Source of the DNA: Propionimicrobium sp963511305
GTDB taxonomy: Bacteria; Actinomycetota; Actinomycetes; Propionibacteriales; Propionibacteriaceae
Direction of reading: 5' to 3'
NCBI GenBank assembly: GCA_963511305.1
Contig: CAUPIJ010000001.1
Coordinates: 82,868-146,867 of the forward strand
DNA: 64,000 bases
The translations under genes were made by a program, and so were the position numbers. This document shows, in pieces, positions 1 through 8,905 of this stretch. The notes below the pieces were generated by a model. That model had not been told where the DNA came from. It did not search any database and worked only from the letters and a program-made list of their open reading frames with translations. The number at the start of each line of letters is the position of its first letter. Position 1 is the first letter of the stretch.

Positions 1-557
1 TCGTCGATGTCTAGCCCGCGATAGAAGCCCTCAGAAAGCTTTCGATTATTGACGTGAATGCGCACCGGCGGGATGCCGATCTGCTCGCGTAGCGCCTCGA
101 AGGCTTCCAGCATGACGAGCATGGCCTCGACGTCGTGATGTGCGGCGAGAGTGCCATTGCCGACGATGTCGATATCGGCTTGCAGGAACTCGCGATAGCG
201 GCCCTCCTGCGGACGCTCCCCCCGCCAGACCTTCTGAATCTGGTAGCGCCGGAAAGGAAATTGCAGATGGCCAGCGTGCTCGACCACGTAGCGGGCTAGC
301 GGCACCGTCAGATCGAAGTGCAGGCCCAGCTCGTCGGGGTGATTGGGATCGGCGTGCAGGCGCCTGATCGTATAGACCTCTTTGGTGATCTCGCCCTTGC
401 GGGTCAGTGCGTCCATGGTTTCGACCGCGCGGGTTTCGATGTTGGCGAATCCGTGCAGCTCGAAGGTATGCCTCAGCACATCCAGGACGCGCTGTTCGAC
501 GATCCGTTGGGCCGGTAGAAACTCGGGGAAGCCCGAGAGCGGCTTAGGGCGAGCCAA
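1..557 (-). CDS. hisS: Histidyl-tRNA synthetase (N-terminal part, cut by window edge)
   Basis: Charges tRNA-His with histidine in the cytoplasm. About 185 N-terminal residues are visible and the rest lies beyond position 1. The reading begins MARPKPLSGFPEFLPAQRI and carries the class II motif 1 region followed by the motif 2 stretch KVWRGERPQEGRYREF, with the conserved Arg and Glu that hold ATP. I place the start at a TTG (555-557) because AGGAG lies six bases upstream and the protein then begins like other actinobacterial HisRS. It follows the metallo-beta-lactamase-fold gene by 48 bases on the same strand, a pairing common in actinobacteria, so the two may be co-transcribed. The edge truncation comes from the window, not from mutation. 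Confidence 0.95.
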   Translation of the reverse strand, partial: MARPKPLSGFPEFLPAQRIVEQRVLDVLRHTFELHGFANIETRAVETMDALTRKGEITKEVYTIRRLHADPNHPDELGLHFDLTVPLARYVVEHAGHLQFPFRRYQIQKVWRGERPQEGRYREFLQADIDIVGNGTLAAHHDVEAMLVMLEAFEALREQIGIPPVRIHVNNRKLSEGFYRGLDID

Positions 558-605
558 AATGATCTCCTAAAAATCGTTTAGCTGTAATACGTACTTCGAC
601 CAAGT

Positions 606-1280
606 TTAGAGGCCCATGCGGCCAGTCAAAAACGGGTTGGTTGCCAACTCGTGCTGCATCGAAGAGGTCGGGCCATGACCGGGGGCGAGCATCGCGTCGG
701 ACGGTAGCACCTCGACTAGCCGTTTTAGGCTATCGCGCATCTGCTCGGGGTCACTACCCGGCAGGTCGGTGCGGCCGATTGAGCCGTTGAAGAGAACGTC
801 GCCGGAGAATACCAGCGTGGCTTCCTCGGTTTGCGTAACCAGATTCACGCAGCCGGGTGAATGACCAGGGAAATGATGGATCTTGAAGCTCAGTCCGCAG
901 GTTTCCAGCTGCTGACCATCCGCCAACTCGCCACGCTCGTTGGGGGCGGCTAGCTCGGTCAGGCCGAGCTCCTCCAACAAGCCCCTGGAGCTCTCCCCCA
1001 ACCCAGCTACTGGATCAGTCAGCATGAAGTCGTCGCCAGGATGCATCCACATGGCAACTTTCGCCTCGTTTGCCAACTCGGCCGCGCTGGCGATGTGGTC
1101 AATGTGGCCGTGGGTAGCGATCACGGCGCCGATCGTCATCTTGCGCTCGTCAAGCGTGCTACGCACGATCTGTGCGGCGTCGACGCCGGGATCTATCACG
1201 ACCACCGGGCTGGTCTCATCTTTTGCAATTAAATAGCAATTCGTCTGCCAGATACCGGCAGGAAATGTGGCAATGAACAC
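606..1280 (-). CDS. Metallo-beta-lactamase-fold hydrolase, glyoxalase II-like
   Basis: A protein of about 224 residues with the zinc-binding motif THGHIDH near residues 56-62, a later HFPGHSPG histidine motif, and SGDVLFNGSIGRTDLP, which is typical of the hydroxyacylglutathione-hydrolase-like branch. Such enzymes hydrolyse thioesters, but the true substrate of the actinobacterial members is not established. The open frame runs on to 1376, but I choose the GTG at 1278-1280 because the protein then starts MFIATFPAGIWQTNCYLIA, as homologues do, and the longer version would overlap the divergent gene. It sits upstream of hisS on the same strand. Confidence 0.85.
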   Translation of the reverse strand: MFIATFPAGIWQTNCYLIAKDETSPVVVIDPGVDAAQIVRSTLDERKMTIGAVIATHGHIDHIASAAELANEAKVAMWMHPGDDFMLTDPVAGLGESSRGLLEELGLTELAAPNERGELADGQQLETCGLSFKIHHFPGHSPGCVNLVTQTEEATLVFSGDVLFNGSIGRTDLPGSDPEQMRDSLKRLVEVLPSDAMLAPGHGPTSSMQHELATNPFLTGRMGL

Positions 1281-1311
1281 AAAACCAACTCTATCGTGCA
1301 AAATAGAGGGT

Positions 1312-2550
1312 ATGAGTGATACGTCTAGGCCCGAAGCGTTCGGCCGAGTGGATGACGAAGGACGAGTCTTCGTCAAGACCGCCGACGGCGAACGCGAAGT
1401 GGGTCAAATTCCCGGAGCAGACCCCGCGCAAGCGCTCGCTTTCTTTGTCAAGAGATTCGAGGCGCTAGAGACCGAGGTTCAGCTGCTGGAGCAGAGAGTC
1501 AAGTCAGGAACGCTTACCAAGGACGCCCAGAAGTCAGTGGCGGCTGCCAGGTCGAACATCGTCGAGTCAAACGCCGTTGGTGACCTGGAAAGCCTGGTCA
1601 ACCGACTGGACGCCCTGGTGCCGGTGATCGAAGAGAACGCCGAGGCGCGTAAGAAGGAACGACTCGAACGAAACGAAGAGACGAAAGCGCTCAAGGAAAA
1701 GATGATCGCCGATGCCGAGAAGATTGCCGATTCCGGCGATTGGCGTCGCGGCATGTCAAAATTCCAGAATCTTGTGGACAAGTGGAAGAAGCTCCCCCGA
1801 ATCGATCGCAAGACCGACGATGAGCTCTGGAGTAGGTTCAGTACGGCGCGCAGCAGATACACCAAGGGCCGCAAGGTATTCCAGGCGCAGCAGAACGAGC
1901 GCCGCGATCAGGCCAAGGTGCTAAAGCTAGCGATCATCGAAGAGGCCAAGTTGATCGCCGATTCCACTGACTGGGGGCCGACGGCCGGCGAGTTCCGCAA
2001 TCTGATGAGCCGCTGGAAGGCAGCCGGTTCTGCCAGGCGCGAGGACGAGGACAAGCTATGGAGCGAATTCCGCGGCCTGCAGGACAAGTTCTTCGATGCC
2101 CGCACCGCCGCTTTCGCCGCCCAGGACGCCGAATACGAGGGCAATCAGCAGGCTAAGGAGCAGCTGCTCGACGAGGCCGAGGCGACGATCCTGCCCGTCG
2201 AAGACATCAAAGTGGCTCGCAACAAGTTCCGCGAGTTCCTAGACAAGTACAACGAGATTGGCCGCGTTCCGCGTGATGCGATGCGCCCGCTAGAACGCCG
2301 GGTTAGCGCCATCGAGCAGGCCATCAAGGAGGTCGAGGAGGCCGAATGGCGCCGCACTGACCCCGAGGCCAGGCAGCGCGCTGAGGACACTGTCAACGTC
2401 TTCTCCGAGCAGATCGAGAAGCTGACCAAGCAGGCCGAGGCCGCCGAGGCTAAGGGCGACAAGAAGTCAGCGAAGCTTCGCGAGCAGATTGCCACCTACC
2501 AAACCTGGTTGCAGCAGGCTCAGAAGACCCTCGACGAGTTCACCGCGTAG
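1312..2550 (+). CDS. DUF349-family protein, coiled coil-rich
   Basis: About 412 residues, highly charged and mostly helical. It contains repeated units with the pattern DWxxxxxxFRNLMSRWKAAG (near residues 140-160 and 215-240), which are DUF349 repeats. A long Glu/Lys-rich coiled coil ends the protein. No catalytic motif is visible and the function of the family is not settled. The frame is open from 1267, but ATG 1312 (MSDTSRPEAFGRVDD) is preferred because homologues start with a similar short N-terminus. The only purine-rich stretch, GAGGG, is almost touching the ATG, so a leaderless start is possible. It is divergent from the hydrolase gene (31 bases between starts) and convergent with rel across a shared hairpin. 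Confidence 0.85.
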   Translation: MSDTSRPEAFGRVDDEGRVFVKTADGEREVGQIPGADPAQALAFFVKRFEALETEVQLLEQRVKSGTLTKDAQKSVAAARSNIVESNAVGDLESLVNRLDALVPVIEENAEARKKERLERNEETKALKEKMIADAEKIADSGDWRRGMSKFQNLVDKWKKLPRIDRKTDDELWSRFSTARSRYTKGRKVFQAQQNERRDQAKVLKLAIIEEAKLIADSTDWGPTAGEFRNLMSRWKAAGSARREDEDKLWSEFRGLQDKFFDARTAAFAAQDAEYEGNQQAKEQLLDEAEATILPVEDIKVARNKFREFLDKYNEIGRVPRDAMRPLERRVSAIEQAIKEVEEAEWRRTDPEARQRAEDTVNVFSEQIEKLTKQAEAAEAKGDKKSAKLREQIATYQTWLQQAQKTLDEFTA

Positions 2551-2566
2551 ACAACTAACAAGCACT

Positions 2567-2604
2567 AGCTGTTGCCCGCTCCGGTGGGCAACAGCTTCTT
2601 GTTT
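2567..2604. terminator. Bidirectional terminator between DUF349 gene and rel
   Basis: Perfect 11-bp stem, AGCTGTTGCCC (2567-2577) with GGGCAACAGCT (2586-2596), and an 8-base loop. A T-rich tail (TTCTTGTTT) follows on the plus strand. It lies between the stop codons of two convergent genes, so it can serve both. Confidence 0.8.
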
Positions 2605-4957
2605 ACTGCTTGACCCGGTAGACGTCGTAGACCCCGGATACCTTGCGCAGGGTCTCGATCAGGTGGGCCAGGTGGTCGGAGTCCGACCCCTCGAAGGTCA
2701 GCCGAATCTTGGCCGTGCGGTTTTTGGACGTGTGTACCGTGGCCGAGGTGATTGAGCCGCCCTGGTCGGCGACCAGCCTGGTGACGTCGCTAAGCAGTCC
2801 GGAACGGTCTAGGCATTCGATCTGGATCGTGACCAGGAACCCGGATGTGTAGCTAGTCGGTGCCCACTCCACCGAGACGATCCTGTCTGGCTTATTCAGC
2901 AGGTCCGAGGCGTTGGTGCAGTCCTTTCGATGAACCGAGACGCCCTTTTCGCGCGTAATGAAACCGATGATCTCGTCGCCTGGAACCGGGGTGCAGCACT
3001 TGGCCAGCTTCACCCAAAGATCAGGGTCACCCTCGACGATTACGCCGTTTGCGCCAGTGCGCTTCGGGAGCTTGGTGCTGACACCCGCGAGCTGATCCTC
3101 CATCGCCTCATCGGCGGTGTCCTCGATGCCGCCCTCAATCTCGATAAGGCGCTGGACGACCGACTGGGCGCTGATATTGTTCTCGCCGAGCGCCCGGTAC
3201 AGGCCGTTCACATCGGGCACCTTGAAGGTGTCAGCCACCGACGTCAGGTACTCGACTGTCAGCAGGCGCTGCAGCGGAAGGCTGGCCTTGCGGATCTGCT
3301 TGGCAAGCAGTTCCTTGCCGTGCTCGATGGCCTCCTCGCGGCGCGATTTGGTGAAGAACGACCGAATCTTGCTCTTCGCGCGCGAGCTGACTACGAAGTT
3401 TAGCCAGTCCCGGCTCGGGCCTGCGTCGTCGGCCTTGCTGGTCAAGATTTCGACCTGGTCGCCATTGTTCAGCTTTGATTCCAGCGGCACCAGGCGCCCG
3501 TTCACGCGCGAGCCGATGCAGTGATGCCCAACCTCAGTGTGAATGGCGTAAGCCATATCGACCGGCGTGGCGTCCTGCGGCAGGGCTATTACGTCGCCGT
3601 GAGGCGTAAAGACATAGACCTCAGTGGCGTTGATCTCGTAGCGCAGCGCGTCCAGGAACTCGCCAGGATCCTTCGTTTCGGCTTGCCACTCGCTTAGCTG
3701 ATGAACCCACGAAAGCTTGTTCGTCGTATCGTCCGCCGAGCTGGTCGCGTTCGGATTGGCCTTGTATTTCCAGTGCGCGGCAACGCCATACTCTGCCCGC
3801 TTGTGCATCTCGTGCGTGCGGATCTGAAACTCCACAGGCCGTCCACCGACGCCTAGCACAGTCGTATGTAGCGACTGGTACATGTTGTACTTGGGCATCG
3901 CGATGTAGTCCTTGAACCTGCCCGGCAGCGGGTTCCAACGCGTGTGCATCACACCCAGCGCGGCGTAGCAGTCGCGCACCTTGTCGACGAGAATCCTGAT
4001 GCCCACTAGGTCGTAAATGTCGTCGAAGTCTCGACCCCTAACAACCATTTTCTGGTAGATTGAGTAGTAATGCTTCGGGCGGCCGTAGACGGTGGCTTTG
4101 ATGCCTGCATCCGCCAGATCCTTGTTCACAACGTCGATGACTTCACGAAGCTGCTTCTCGCGCTGCGGCGCTGCCTCCGCGACGAGCCTGACCAGCTCCT
4201 CGTAAACCTTGGGCTGCAGGGTAGAGAAAGACAGATCCTCTAGTTCCCATTTCACGGCGTTCATGCCAAGTCGGTGAGCTAGCGGCGCAAAAATCTCGAT
4301 GGTCTCCCTGGCAATTCGCTTACCCTTCTCGGAGCGCAAAGAACCAATAGTGCGCATGTTATGCAGGCGATCAGCGAGTTTGATAACCAGCACCCTAATG
4401 TCCCGGCTCATCGCGATGATCATCTTGCGCAGAGTCTCTGCCTTAGCGGAATCGCCGTACTGCACCTTATCCAGCTTGGTGACGCCGTCGACGAGGCTAG
4501 CGATCTCTTCTCCGAAGTCGGCGGTAAGCTGCGCGAGCGTATAGCTAGTGTCTTCCACCGTGTCGTGAAGCAAGGCCGCGCAGAGCGTGGTCTCGGTCAT
4601 GCCTAACTCGGCCAGAATGGTAGCTACCGCAAGAGGATGTGTGATGTACGGGTCGCCGGACTTGCGCGTCTGCCCCTGGTGATAGTGCTCGGCTGTGCGA
4701 TAGGCGCGAGTAATCTTGTCGAAGTTGGCCTGCGGGTGGTTCGCCCGAACCACGGCAAACAGCGGATCCAGGACAGCGGACTGGGGAGACTTGCTGCCAC
4801 CAAAGAAGGGAAACTTGTTGCGCATCCGCATCCTGGGCTGTTCGGGACCTGTGGTGACCCGCTCGAGCGTGGCGGAATAAGGCGCGCCAGGAGCACCATC
4901 CTGACCGTAAGGGCCATAGACGCTGTTTTGATCTTGCGAATCAGCCCTGTCATTCAT
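2603..4957 (-). CDS. rel: Bifunctional (p)ppGpp synthetase/hydrolase Rel
   Basis: Makes and degrades the stringent-response alarmone (p)ppGpp at the ribosome. Length is 784 residues, normal for long RSH proteins. From the N-terminus: a disordered stretch to about residue 60; the HD hydrolase domain with HDTVED at 131-136; the synthetase domain with GRPKHYYSIYQKM near 292-304 and RDFDDIYDLVGIRI near 309-322; a TGS domain starting YVFTPHGDVIALP; and a C-terminal ACT domain (FLVTIQIECLDRSGLLSDV). The intact HD motif suggests that both activities are present. ATG 4957 has a GGGGAGG site upstream. It is the last gene of a run headed by yajC-secD-secF-apt, a conserved actinobacterial arrangement. 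Confidence 0.97.
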   Translation of the reverse strand: MNDRADSQDQNSVYGPYGQDGAPGAPYSATLERVTTGPEQPRMRMRNKFPFFGGSKSPQSAVLDPLFAVVRANHPQANFDKITRAYRTAEHYHQGQTRKSGDPYITHPLAVATILAELGMTETTLCAALLHDTVEDTSYTLAQLTADFGEEIASLVDGVTKLDKVQYGDSAKAETLRKMIIAMSRDIRVLVIKLADRLHNMRTIGSLRSEKGKRIARETIEIFAPLAHRLGMNAVKWELEDLSFSTLQPKVYEELVRLVAEAAPQREKQLREVIDVVNKDLADAGIKATVYGRPKHYYSIYQKMVVRGRDFDDIYDLVGIRILVDKVRDCYAALGVMHTRWNPLPGRFKDYIAMPKYNMYQSLHTTVLGVGGRPVEFQIRTHEMHKRAEYGVAAHWKYKANPNATSSADDTTNKLSWVHQLSEWQAETKDPGEFLDALRYEINATEVYVFTPHGDVIALPQDATPVDMAYAIHTEVGHHCIGSRVNGRLVPLESKLNNGDQVEILTSKADDAGPSRDWLNFVVSSRAKSKIRSFFTKSRREEAIEHGKELLAKQIRKASLPLQRLLTVEYLTSVADTFKVPDVNGLYRALGENNISAQSVVQRLIEIEGGIEDTADEAMEDQLAGVSTKLPKRTGANGVIVEGDPDLWVKLAKCCTPVPGDEIIGFITREKGVSVHRKDCTNASDLLNKPDRIVSVEWAPTSYTSGFLVTIQIECLDRSGLLSDVTRLVADQGGSITSATVHTSKNRTAKIRLTFEGSDSDHLAHLIETLRKVSGVYDVYRVKQ

Positions 4958-5002
4958 CGCTTCTTCGCCTCCCCTGGCTAGCTACAAAATCAAAGTTTAT
5001 AA

Positions 5003-5548
5003 CTATTCCCCGCCGTTGTCTGTGACTACGGCATTCAGCGGAGCAGATGTTACCTTCGCGAGATTTTCGCGACCGCCCAAGCCGCACAGCTCAACCAGCA
5101 CCTGAACCTGAGCAAGATCGGCGTCAAAGCGGTCAATCAGCTTTGCGGCAGCGGAGAGGGTTCCGCCAGTAGCGAGCAGGTCGTCGACCAAGAGCACGCG
5201 CTGTCCCTCGTGCAGGGCATCCTGATGAATGTTCAGGACGCTGGAGCCATATTCCAGGTTGAAGCTTTCCTGATAAACAGCAGCTGGGAGCTTTCCGGGC
5301 TTGCGGACCGGCACGAAGCCGATGCCAAGCTCGAGGGCGATCGGTACCCCGAACAGGAACCCCCTAGTCTCAATGCCGCAGACGACGTCGAGTTTCGGAG
5401 GCGCTACGGCCAGCATCGCTTCGACGCTGGCCTTCAGACCCTCCGGATCGCCGATTACCGGCGTGATGTCCTTGAACAGAACTCCAGGCTTGGGAAAATC
5501 CGGCACGTCCCTGATCAGCGAGGCAACGAATTCGGCATTGGCAGGCAT
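5003..5548 (-). CDS. apt: Adenine phosphoribosyltransferase
   Basis: Salvages adenine to AMP with PRPP in the cytosol. 181 residues, the usual length. It has the family N-terminus DVPDFPKPGVLFKDITPV and the PRPP-binding loop VLLVDDLLATGGT near residues 118-131. The ATG at 5548 overlaps the secF stop codon by one base (TAATG), so translation is probably coupled. It lies between secF and rel, as in many actinobacteria. It competes for free adenine with the adenine deaminases encoded near 49-51 kb. Confidence 0.96.
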   Translation of the reverse strand: MPANAEFVASLIRDVPDFPKPGVLFKDITPVIGDPEGLKASVEAMLAVAPPKLDVVCGIETRGFLFGVPIALELGIGFVPVRKPGKLPAAVYQESFNLEYGSSVLNIHQDALHEGQRVLLVDDLLATGGTLSAAAKLIDRFDADLAQVQVLVELCGLGGRENLAKVTSAPLNAVVTDNGGE

Positions 5549-6744
5549 TAGTGTTTCTTTCTGTCGCTACGAGACTTTCGCGCTGGCTGCGGCCTTCCTG
5601 ATGCCCCCGACGAGCGGGTGATTTCCACCTCGTCCTCGCTGAACGTGTATTCGCTCGGCCCAACGGAGGCAACGGGAGCTGAGACGGCCTCTGCAGCCTT
5701 ATTATTGCTGGCTTCTCGCTGGATCTTTCGATCTTTGCTCTGGCGATCGCGCAGCACCTTGTCGGTGTGCTTCACGATTTCTGGGTCGCGCTCGCGAAGC
5801 ACGCAAGTGAGCGGAGCGGCGATGAACAGCGAGGAATATGCGCCAGCCACCAGTCCGACGAACAACGAAAGACCAAGATCGGCCAGCGGGCCCTCGCCGT
5901 TCAGCACAACCATGCCCGCGATCATCAGCGCTACGACAGGCAGCACGACGATGATAGTGGTGTTGATCGAACGCGTCAGCACCTGGTTGATGGCCAGATC
6001 CGTCTGCTCGGCGTAAGTGCGATCCTGCCTGGTGATGTACTTGGTGTTCTCAGCCACCTTGTCGTAGACGATAACCGTGTCGTAGAGCGAATAGCCGAGA
6101 ATCGTCAGAACACCGATCAGCGTCGAGGGCGTGATGGTGAATCCGAAGATCGAGAAGACACCCATCGTGAGGATAACGTCGTGAACCAGCGAGACGATCG
6201 CGCCAAGGGATGTTCGCCAGTCGCGGAAATAAATCCAGATCAAGCCGAAGACCAGCACAATGAAGACTGCCAGCGCGCCCAAGGCCTGATTAGTGATTTG
6301 CTTACCCCAGGACGGGCCGATCAGCGTGTATGCTACGTCGTCGGCCTCGCAACCGGCCTTATCTGCGACTGCCTCCCTGACCTGAACCACCTCGTCGGTG
6401 CTCAGACTACGGGTCTGGACCCGAACCCCGTTGCCGCTCAACGTGCTTACCTGAGCGCCGAGCTCGGAGACGCCGGAATTAGCTACCGCGTCTGAGAACT
6501 CGGAGATCGTCTGGCTGTTCACCTGGGTGGGGGCCTGAAATACGGAACCGCCCTTGAACTCGATGCCCCAGTTGAAGCCGCGGATTAGGAAGCTGGCAAA
6601 ACAAACCAGGATCATGATCGCCGAGACCGTGAACCAAAGTTTGCGCTTCTCGACGAACTTGATGTTGAAGTCGCTGCGGTAGAGACGCTTGACGAACGAC
6701 TCGTTCTTTTCCTCAGTCGCCACCTGGTTTTCCTTAGCTAGCAT
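5548..6744 (-). CDS. secF: Protein translocase subunit SecF
   Basis: Inner-membrane partner of SecD that uses proton-motive force to help pull proteins out of the Sec channel. 398 residues. It has an N-terminal membrane segment, an extracytoplasmic domain with the family motif GFNWGIEFKGGSVFQAP, then a cluster of membrane helices (QALGALAVFIVLVFGLIWIYF onward) including the conserved TILGYSLYDTVIVYD region. The last 80 residues are a basic, probably cytoplasmic tail (KSRSDRKKH end). ATG 6744 has AAGGAGG six bases upstream and overlaps the end of secD by 11 bases. Confidence 0.96.
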   Translation of the reverse strand: MLAKENQVATEEKNESFVKRLYRSDFNIKFVEKRKLWFTVSAIMILVCFASFLIRGFNWGIEFKGGSVFQAPTQVNSQTISEFSDAVANSGVSELGAQVSTLSGNGVRVQTRSLSTDEVVQVREAVADKAGCEADDVAYTLIGPSWGKQITNQALGALAVFIVLVFGLIWIYFRDWRTSLGAIVSLVHDVILTMGVFSIFGFTITPSTLIGVLTILGYSLYDTVIVYDKVAENTKYITRQDRTYAEQTDLAINQVLTRSINTTIIVVLPVVALMIAGMVVLNGEGPLADLGLSLFVGLVAGAYSSLFIAAPLTCVLRERDPEIVKHTDKVLRDRQSKDRKIQREASNNKAAEAVSAPVASVGPSEYTFSEDEVEITRSSGASGRPQPARKSRSDRKKH

Positions 6745-8374
6745 TTGCAGCCTCCTTAGCTAGACGGGAGCTACGACGACGTCCAAGCAGAGACTTGCGG
6801 GAGACGCCCATGTGCTCCGCCGAGAAGCCCGACCACTTGTGGCCTTGGCCGAAGAACTTGGTGCGACCAAGAATCGACAGCAACGGATGGGTGAAGAATA
6901 CGATCATGAAGAGGTCGAGACCCGTGGTGATGCCCAAGGTGAACGCGAAGCCCTTGACGCTGCCGATCGACAGGAAGTAAAGCACTACCGCAGCGAGCAG
7001 CTGCACGCCGTCGGCCATCAGAATCGCGTTTCTGGCCTTCTGCCAGCCAGTTTCGATCGCCGTGCGCAGCGGTCTGCCGGATCTGACCTCGTCCCTGATT
7101 CTCTCGAAGTAGACGATAAACGAGTCCGCTGTCATACCAATACCAACGATGAAACCGGCCACGCCAGGCAGGTTCAGCGCGAAGCCGACGATGTCGCCGA
7201 GCAGCACCATCACCGAATAGGTCATCAGCGAGACCGCGATCAGCGAGCCGAGCACCACGACGACAAGGCCGCGATAGTAGCTGAACGCGTAAAGCAGAAC
7301 CAGGCCAAGGCCGATGCAGCCAGCGATGATACCTGCCGTTAGCTGCTCGCCGCCCAGGGTCGGCGAGATGGTGTCTACGCTGGAGACCTCAAGATCGATC
7401 GGAAGAGCGCCGTAGCGGAGGGTGTTAGCCAGCGCGTTTGCTGATTCCTCGTTGATATTATCGCCGTTGATCTGCGCGTTACCGTCGGAGATGACGCTCT
7501 TGATCGCAGGCGCGCTGACCACCTTCGAGTCGAGAACGATAGCGAACTGGTTGGTTGGCGGCTTCTGCTGGTAAAGCTGCTTAGAAGTCTCCGCGAAGTC
7601 CGCCGCGCCATCGGAGTTGAGGCTCAGCGAAACGATCCAGCCGAGCTGCCCCTGCGGAATACCGGCCTTGGCATCCGTGAGGTCCTCGCCGCTGACTAGC
7701 ATCGGACCGAGTAGATACTTCATCTGGCCCTCTTCGTCGCAAGCAATCAGGGGTTGGTCTACCACGTCCGGGAAGTCCATGCCGCACTTGAACGACTGGA
7801 ACTCAGACATGTCCTGCTCGCTAGGCTGATAAGCCAGCCGATCCTCAATCGAAGCCAGCTCGCCGCTGGGCTCGGTCGGACGCGGCGTGAAGGACTCCGG
7901 CGGCTGGGCCGGCAGCTTCGGAGCCATCCTGCGTTGGGTCTTCTCGTCGCTATCGGAAGCTTTCTGCTCGCTAGGCTTTTGCTCAATGGATTCGGCCTGT
8001 GAAGCGGCTAGGACGGCGCGGAAGTTCAGCCGAGCAGTGGAGCCGACCAGGTCGATCAGCTCGTCGCCGCTCATGTTCGGAACTGAAACTTCGATCTGTT
8101 TATCGCCCTGGATGGTAACTGAGCTTTCGCCGACACCGAGGCCGTCAACACGCTGGGAGATGATGTTCGCGGCGACTTCCAGAGACTTCGGATCGACGGT
8201 TCCACCATCAGCGCCGACGGCCGTCAGCTGAATCGTCGTTCCGCCCCTAAGGTCAAGACCCAACCTTGGAGTCCAGGTCTGCAGCAGCGCCATGAGCGCC
8301 ACCAAGACCACCAGTGCAAATAAGAAGCCGCCAATTTTCCTCTCGGACTTGGCAGACGGTGTCGAGCGAGACAA
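6734..8374 (-). CDS. secD: Protein translocase subunit SecD
   Basis: Membrane component of the SecDF-YajC accessory complex. 546 residues. After the first membrane segment comes TWTPRLGLDLRGGTTIQL, the SecD signature. A long extracytoplasmic domain includes a Pro/Glu-rich insert of roughly 100 residues (about 130-230) of the kind seen in actinobacterial SecD. The C-terminal half carries five further membrane helices with GVAGFIVGIGMTADSFIVY. The start is a TTG (8372-8374) supported by GAGGAG eight bases upstream. Only two bases separate it from the yajC stop, and its end overlaps secF. Confidence 0.96.
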   Translation of the reverse strand: MSRSTPSAKSERKIGGFLFALVVLVALMALLQTWTPRLGLDLRGGTTIQLTAVGADGGTVDPKSLEVAANIISQRVDGLGVGESSVTIQGDKQIEVSVPNMSGDELIDLVGSTARLNFRAVLAASQAESIEQKPSEQKASDSDEKTQRRMAPKLPAQPPESFTPRPTEPSGELASIEDRLAYQPSEQDMSEFQSFKCGMDFPDVVDQPLIACDEEGQMKYLLGPMLVSGEDLTDAKAGIPQGQLGWIVSLSLNSDGAADFAETSKQLYQQKPPTNQFAIVLDSKVVSAPAIKSVISDGNAQINGDNINEESANALANTLRYGALPIDLEVSSVDTISPTLGGEQLTAGIIAGCIGLGLVLLYAFSYYRGLVVVVLGSLIAVSLMTYSVMVLLGDIVGFALNLPGVAGFIVGIGMTADSFIVYFERIRDEVRSGRPLRTAIETGWQKARNAILMADGVQLLAAVVLYFLSIGSVKGFAFTLGITTGLDLFMIVFFTHPLLSILGRTKFFGQGHKWSGFSAEHMGVSRKSLLGRRRSSRLAKEAANAS

Positions 8375-8376
8375 GG

Positions 8377-8820
8377 TTATTTCTCCTCAGTTTCAGTTTT
8401 CTCAACGAAGTCCGGCGCATCGGCTGGCTTGTCGGCCTCTTCTGCGGGATCTTCGTAAAGCTCCTCGATTTCAGCTTCCTCGACCGCGGGCTCCTCTGCG
8501 AAACTTGCCGTGTCGATGGCATCGAAGCCCTCTATCGGGTCAATCTGATCGTCGAACTGAAATTCCTCTTCGCCCTCTGCAACCTTGCGTACCATCGTCT
8601 GCTTGAGAACCGGAACGTCGACGCCAGGAGCATATTCGACGATGAGTTGCCTATCGCCAACCTCGCGGACGGTGCAGTAAACGCCAGACTGCAGCAGGAC
8701 GCGGTCGCCCGGCTGTACAGCAGCCAGCTGCATCTGCTGCTCTTTCAGTTGCTTGCGCTGGGGGCGGCTCATCAGCCACATCAGGCCGATACCGACAGCC
8801 AAAATAAGAAGAAGAGACAT
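8377..8820 (-). CDS. yajC: Preprotein translocase subunit YajC
   Basis: Small single-span membrane protein of the SecDF-YajC complex. 147 residues: one N-terminal membrane helix (LLLILAVGIGLMWLM), the positively charged SRPQRKQLKEQQ boundary, and the compact domain with LQPGDRVLL-like sequence (AVQPGDRVLLQSGVYCTV). A strongly acidic tail of about 60 residues follows, rich in Glu and Asp. It is the first gene of the yajC-secD-secF-apt-rel run; 85 bases separate it from ruvB upstream of it in transcription order, with no clear terminator in between. Confidence 0.93.
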   Translation of the reverse strand: MSLLLILAVGIGLMWLMSRPQRKQLKEQQMQLAAVQPGDRVLLQSGVYCTVREVGDRQLIVEYAPGVDVPVLKQTMVRKVAEGEEEFQFDDQIDPIEGFDAIDTASFAEEPAVEEAEIEELYEDPAEEADKPADAPDFVEKTETEEK

Positions 8821-8905
8821 ACTTTCCTAACCAATCACTTTCAAACTCTTGGCAGTTTAGCCGTAATCATCTAAAAACTGGATATTTACATATCTTGGCG
8901 AGCAA

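Noticed and set aside
1..557. hisS as a broken gene
   Set aside because: The reading frame is intact up to position 1; it is cut by the window edge only.
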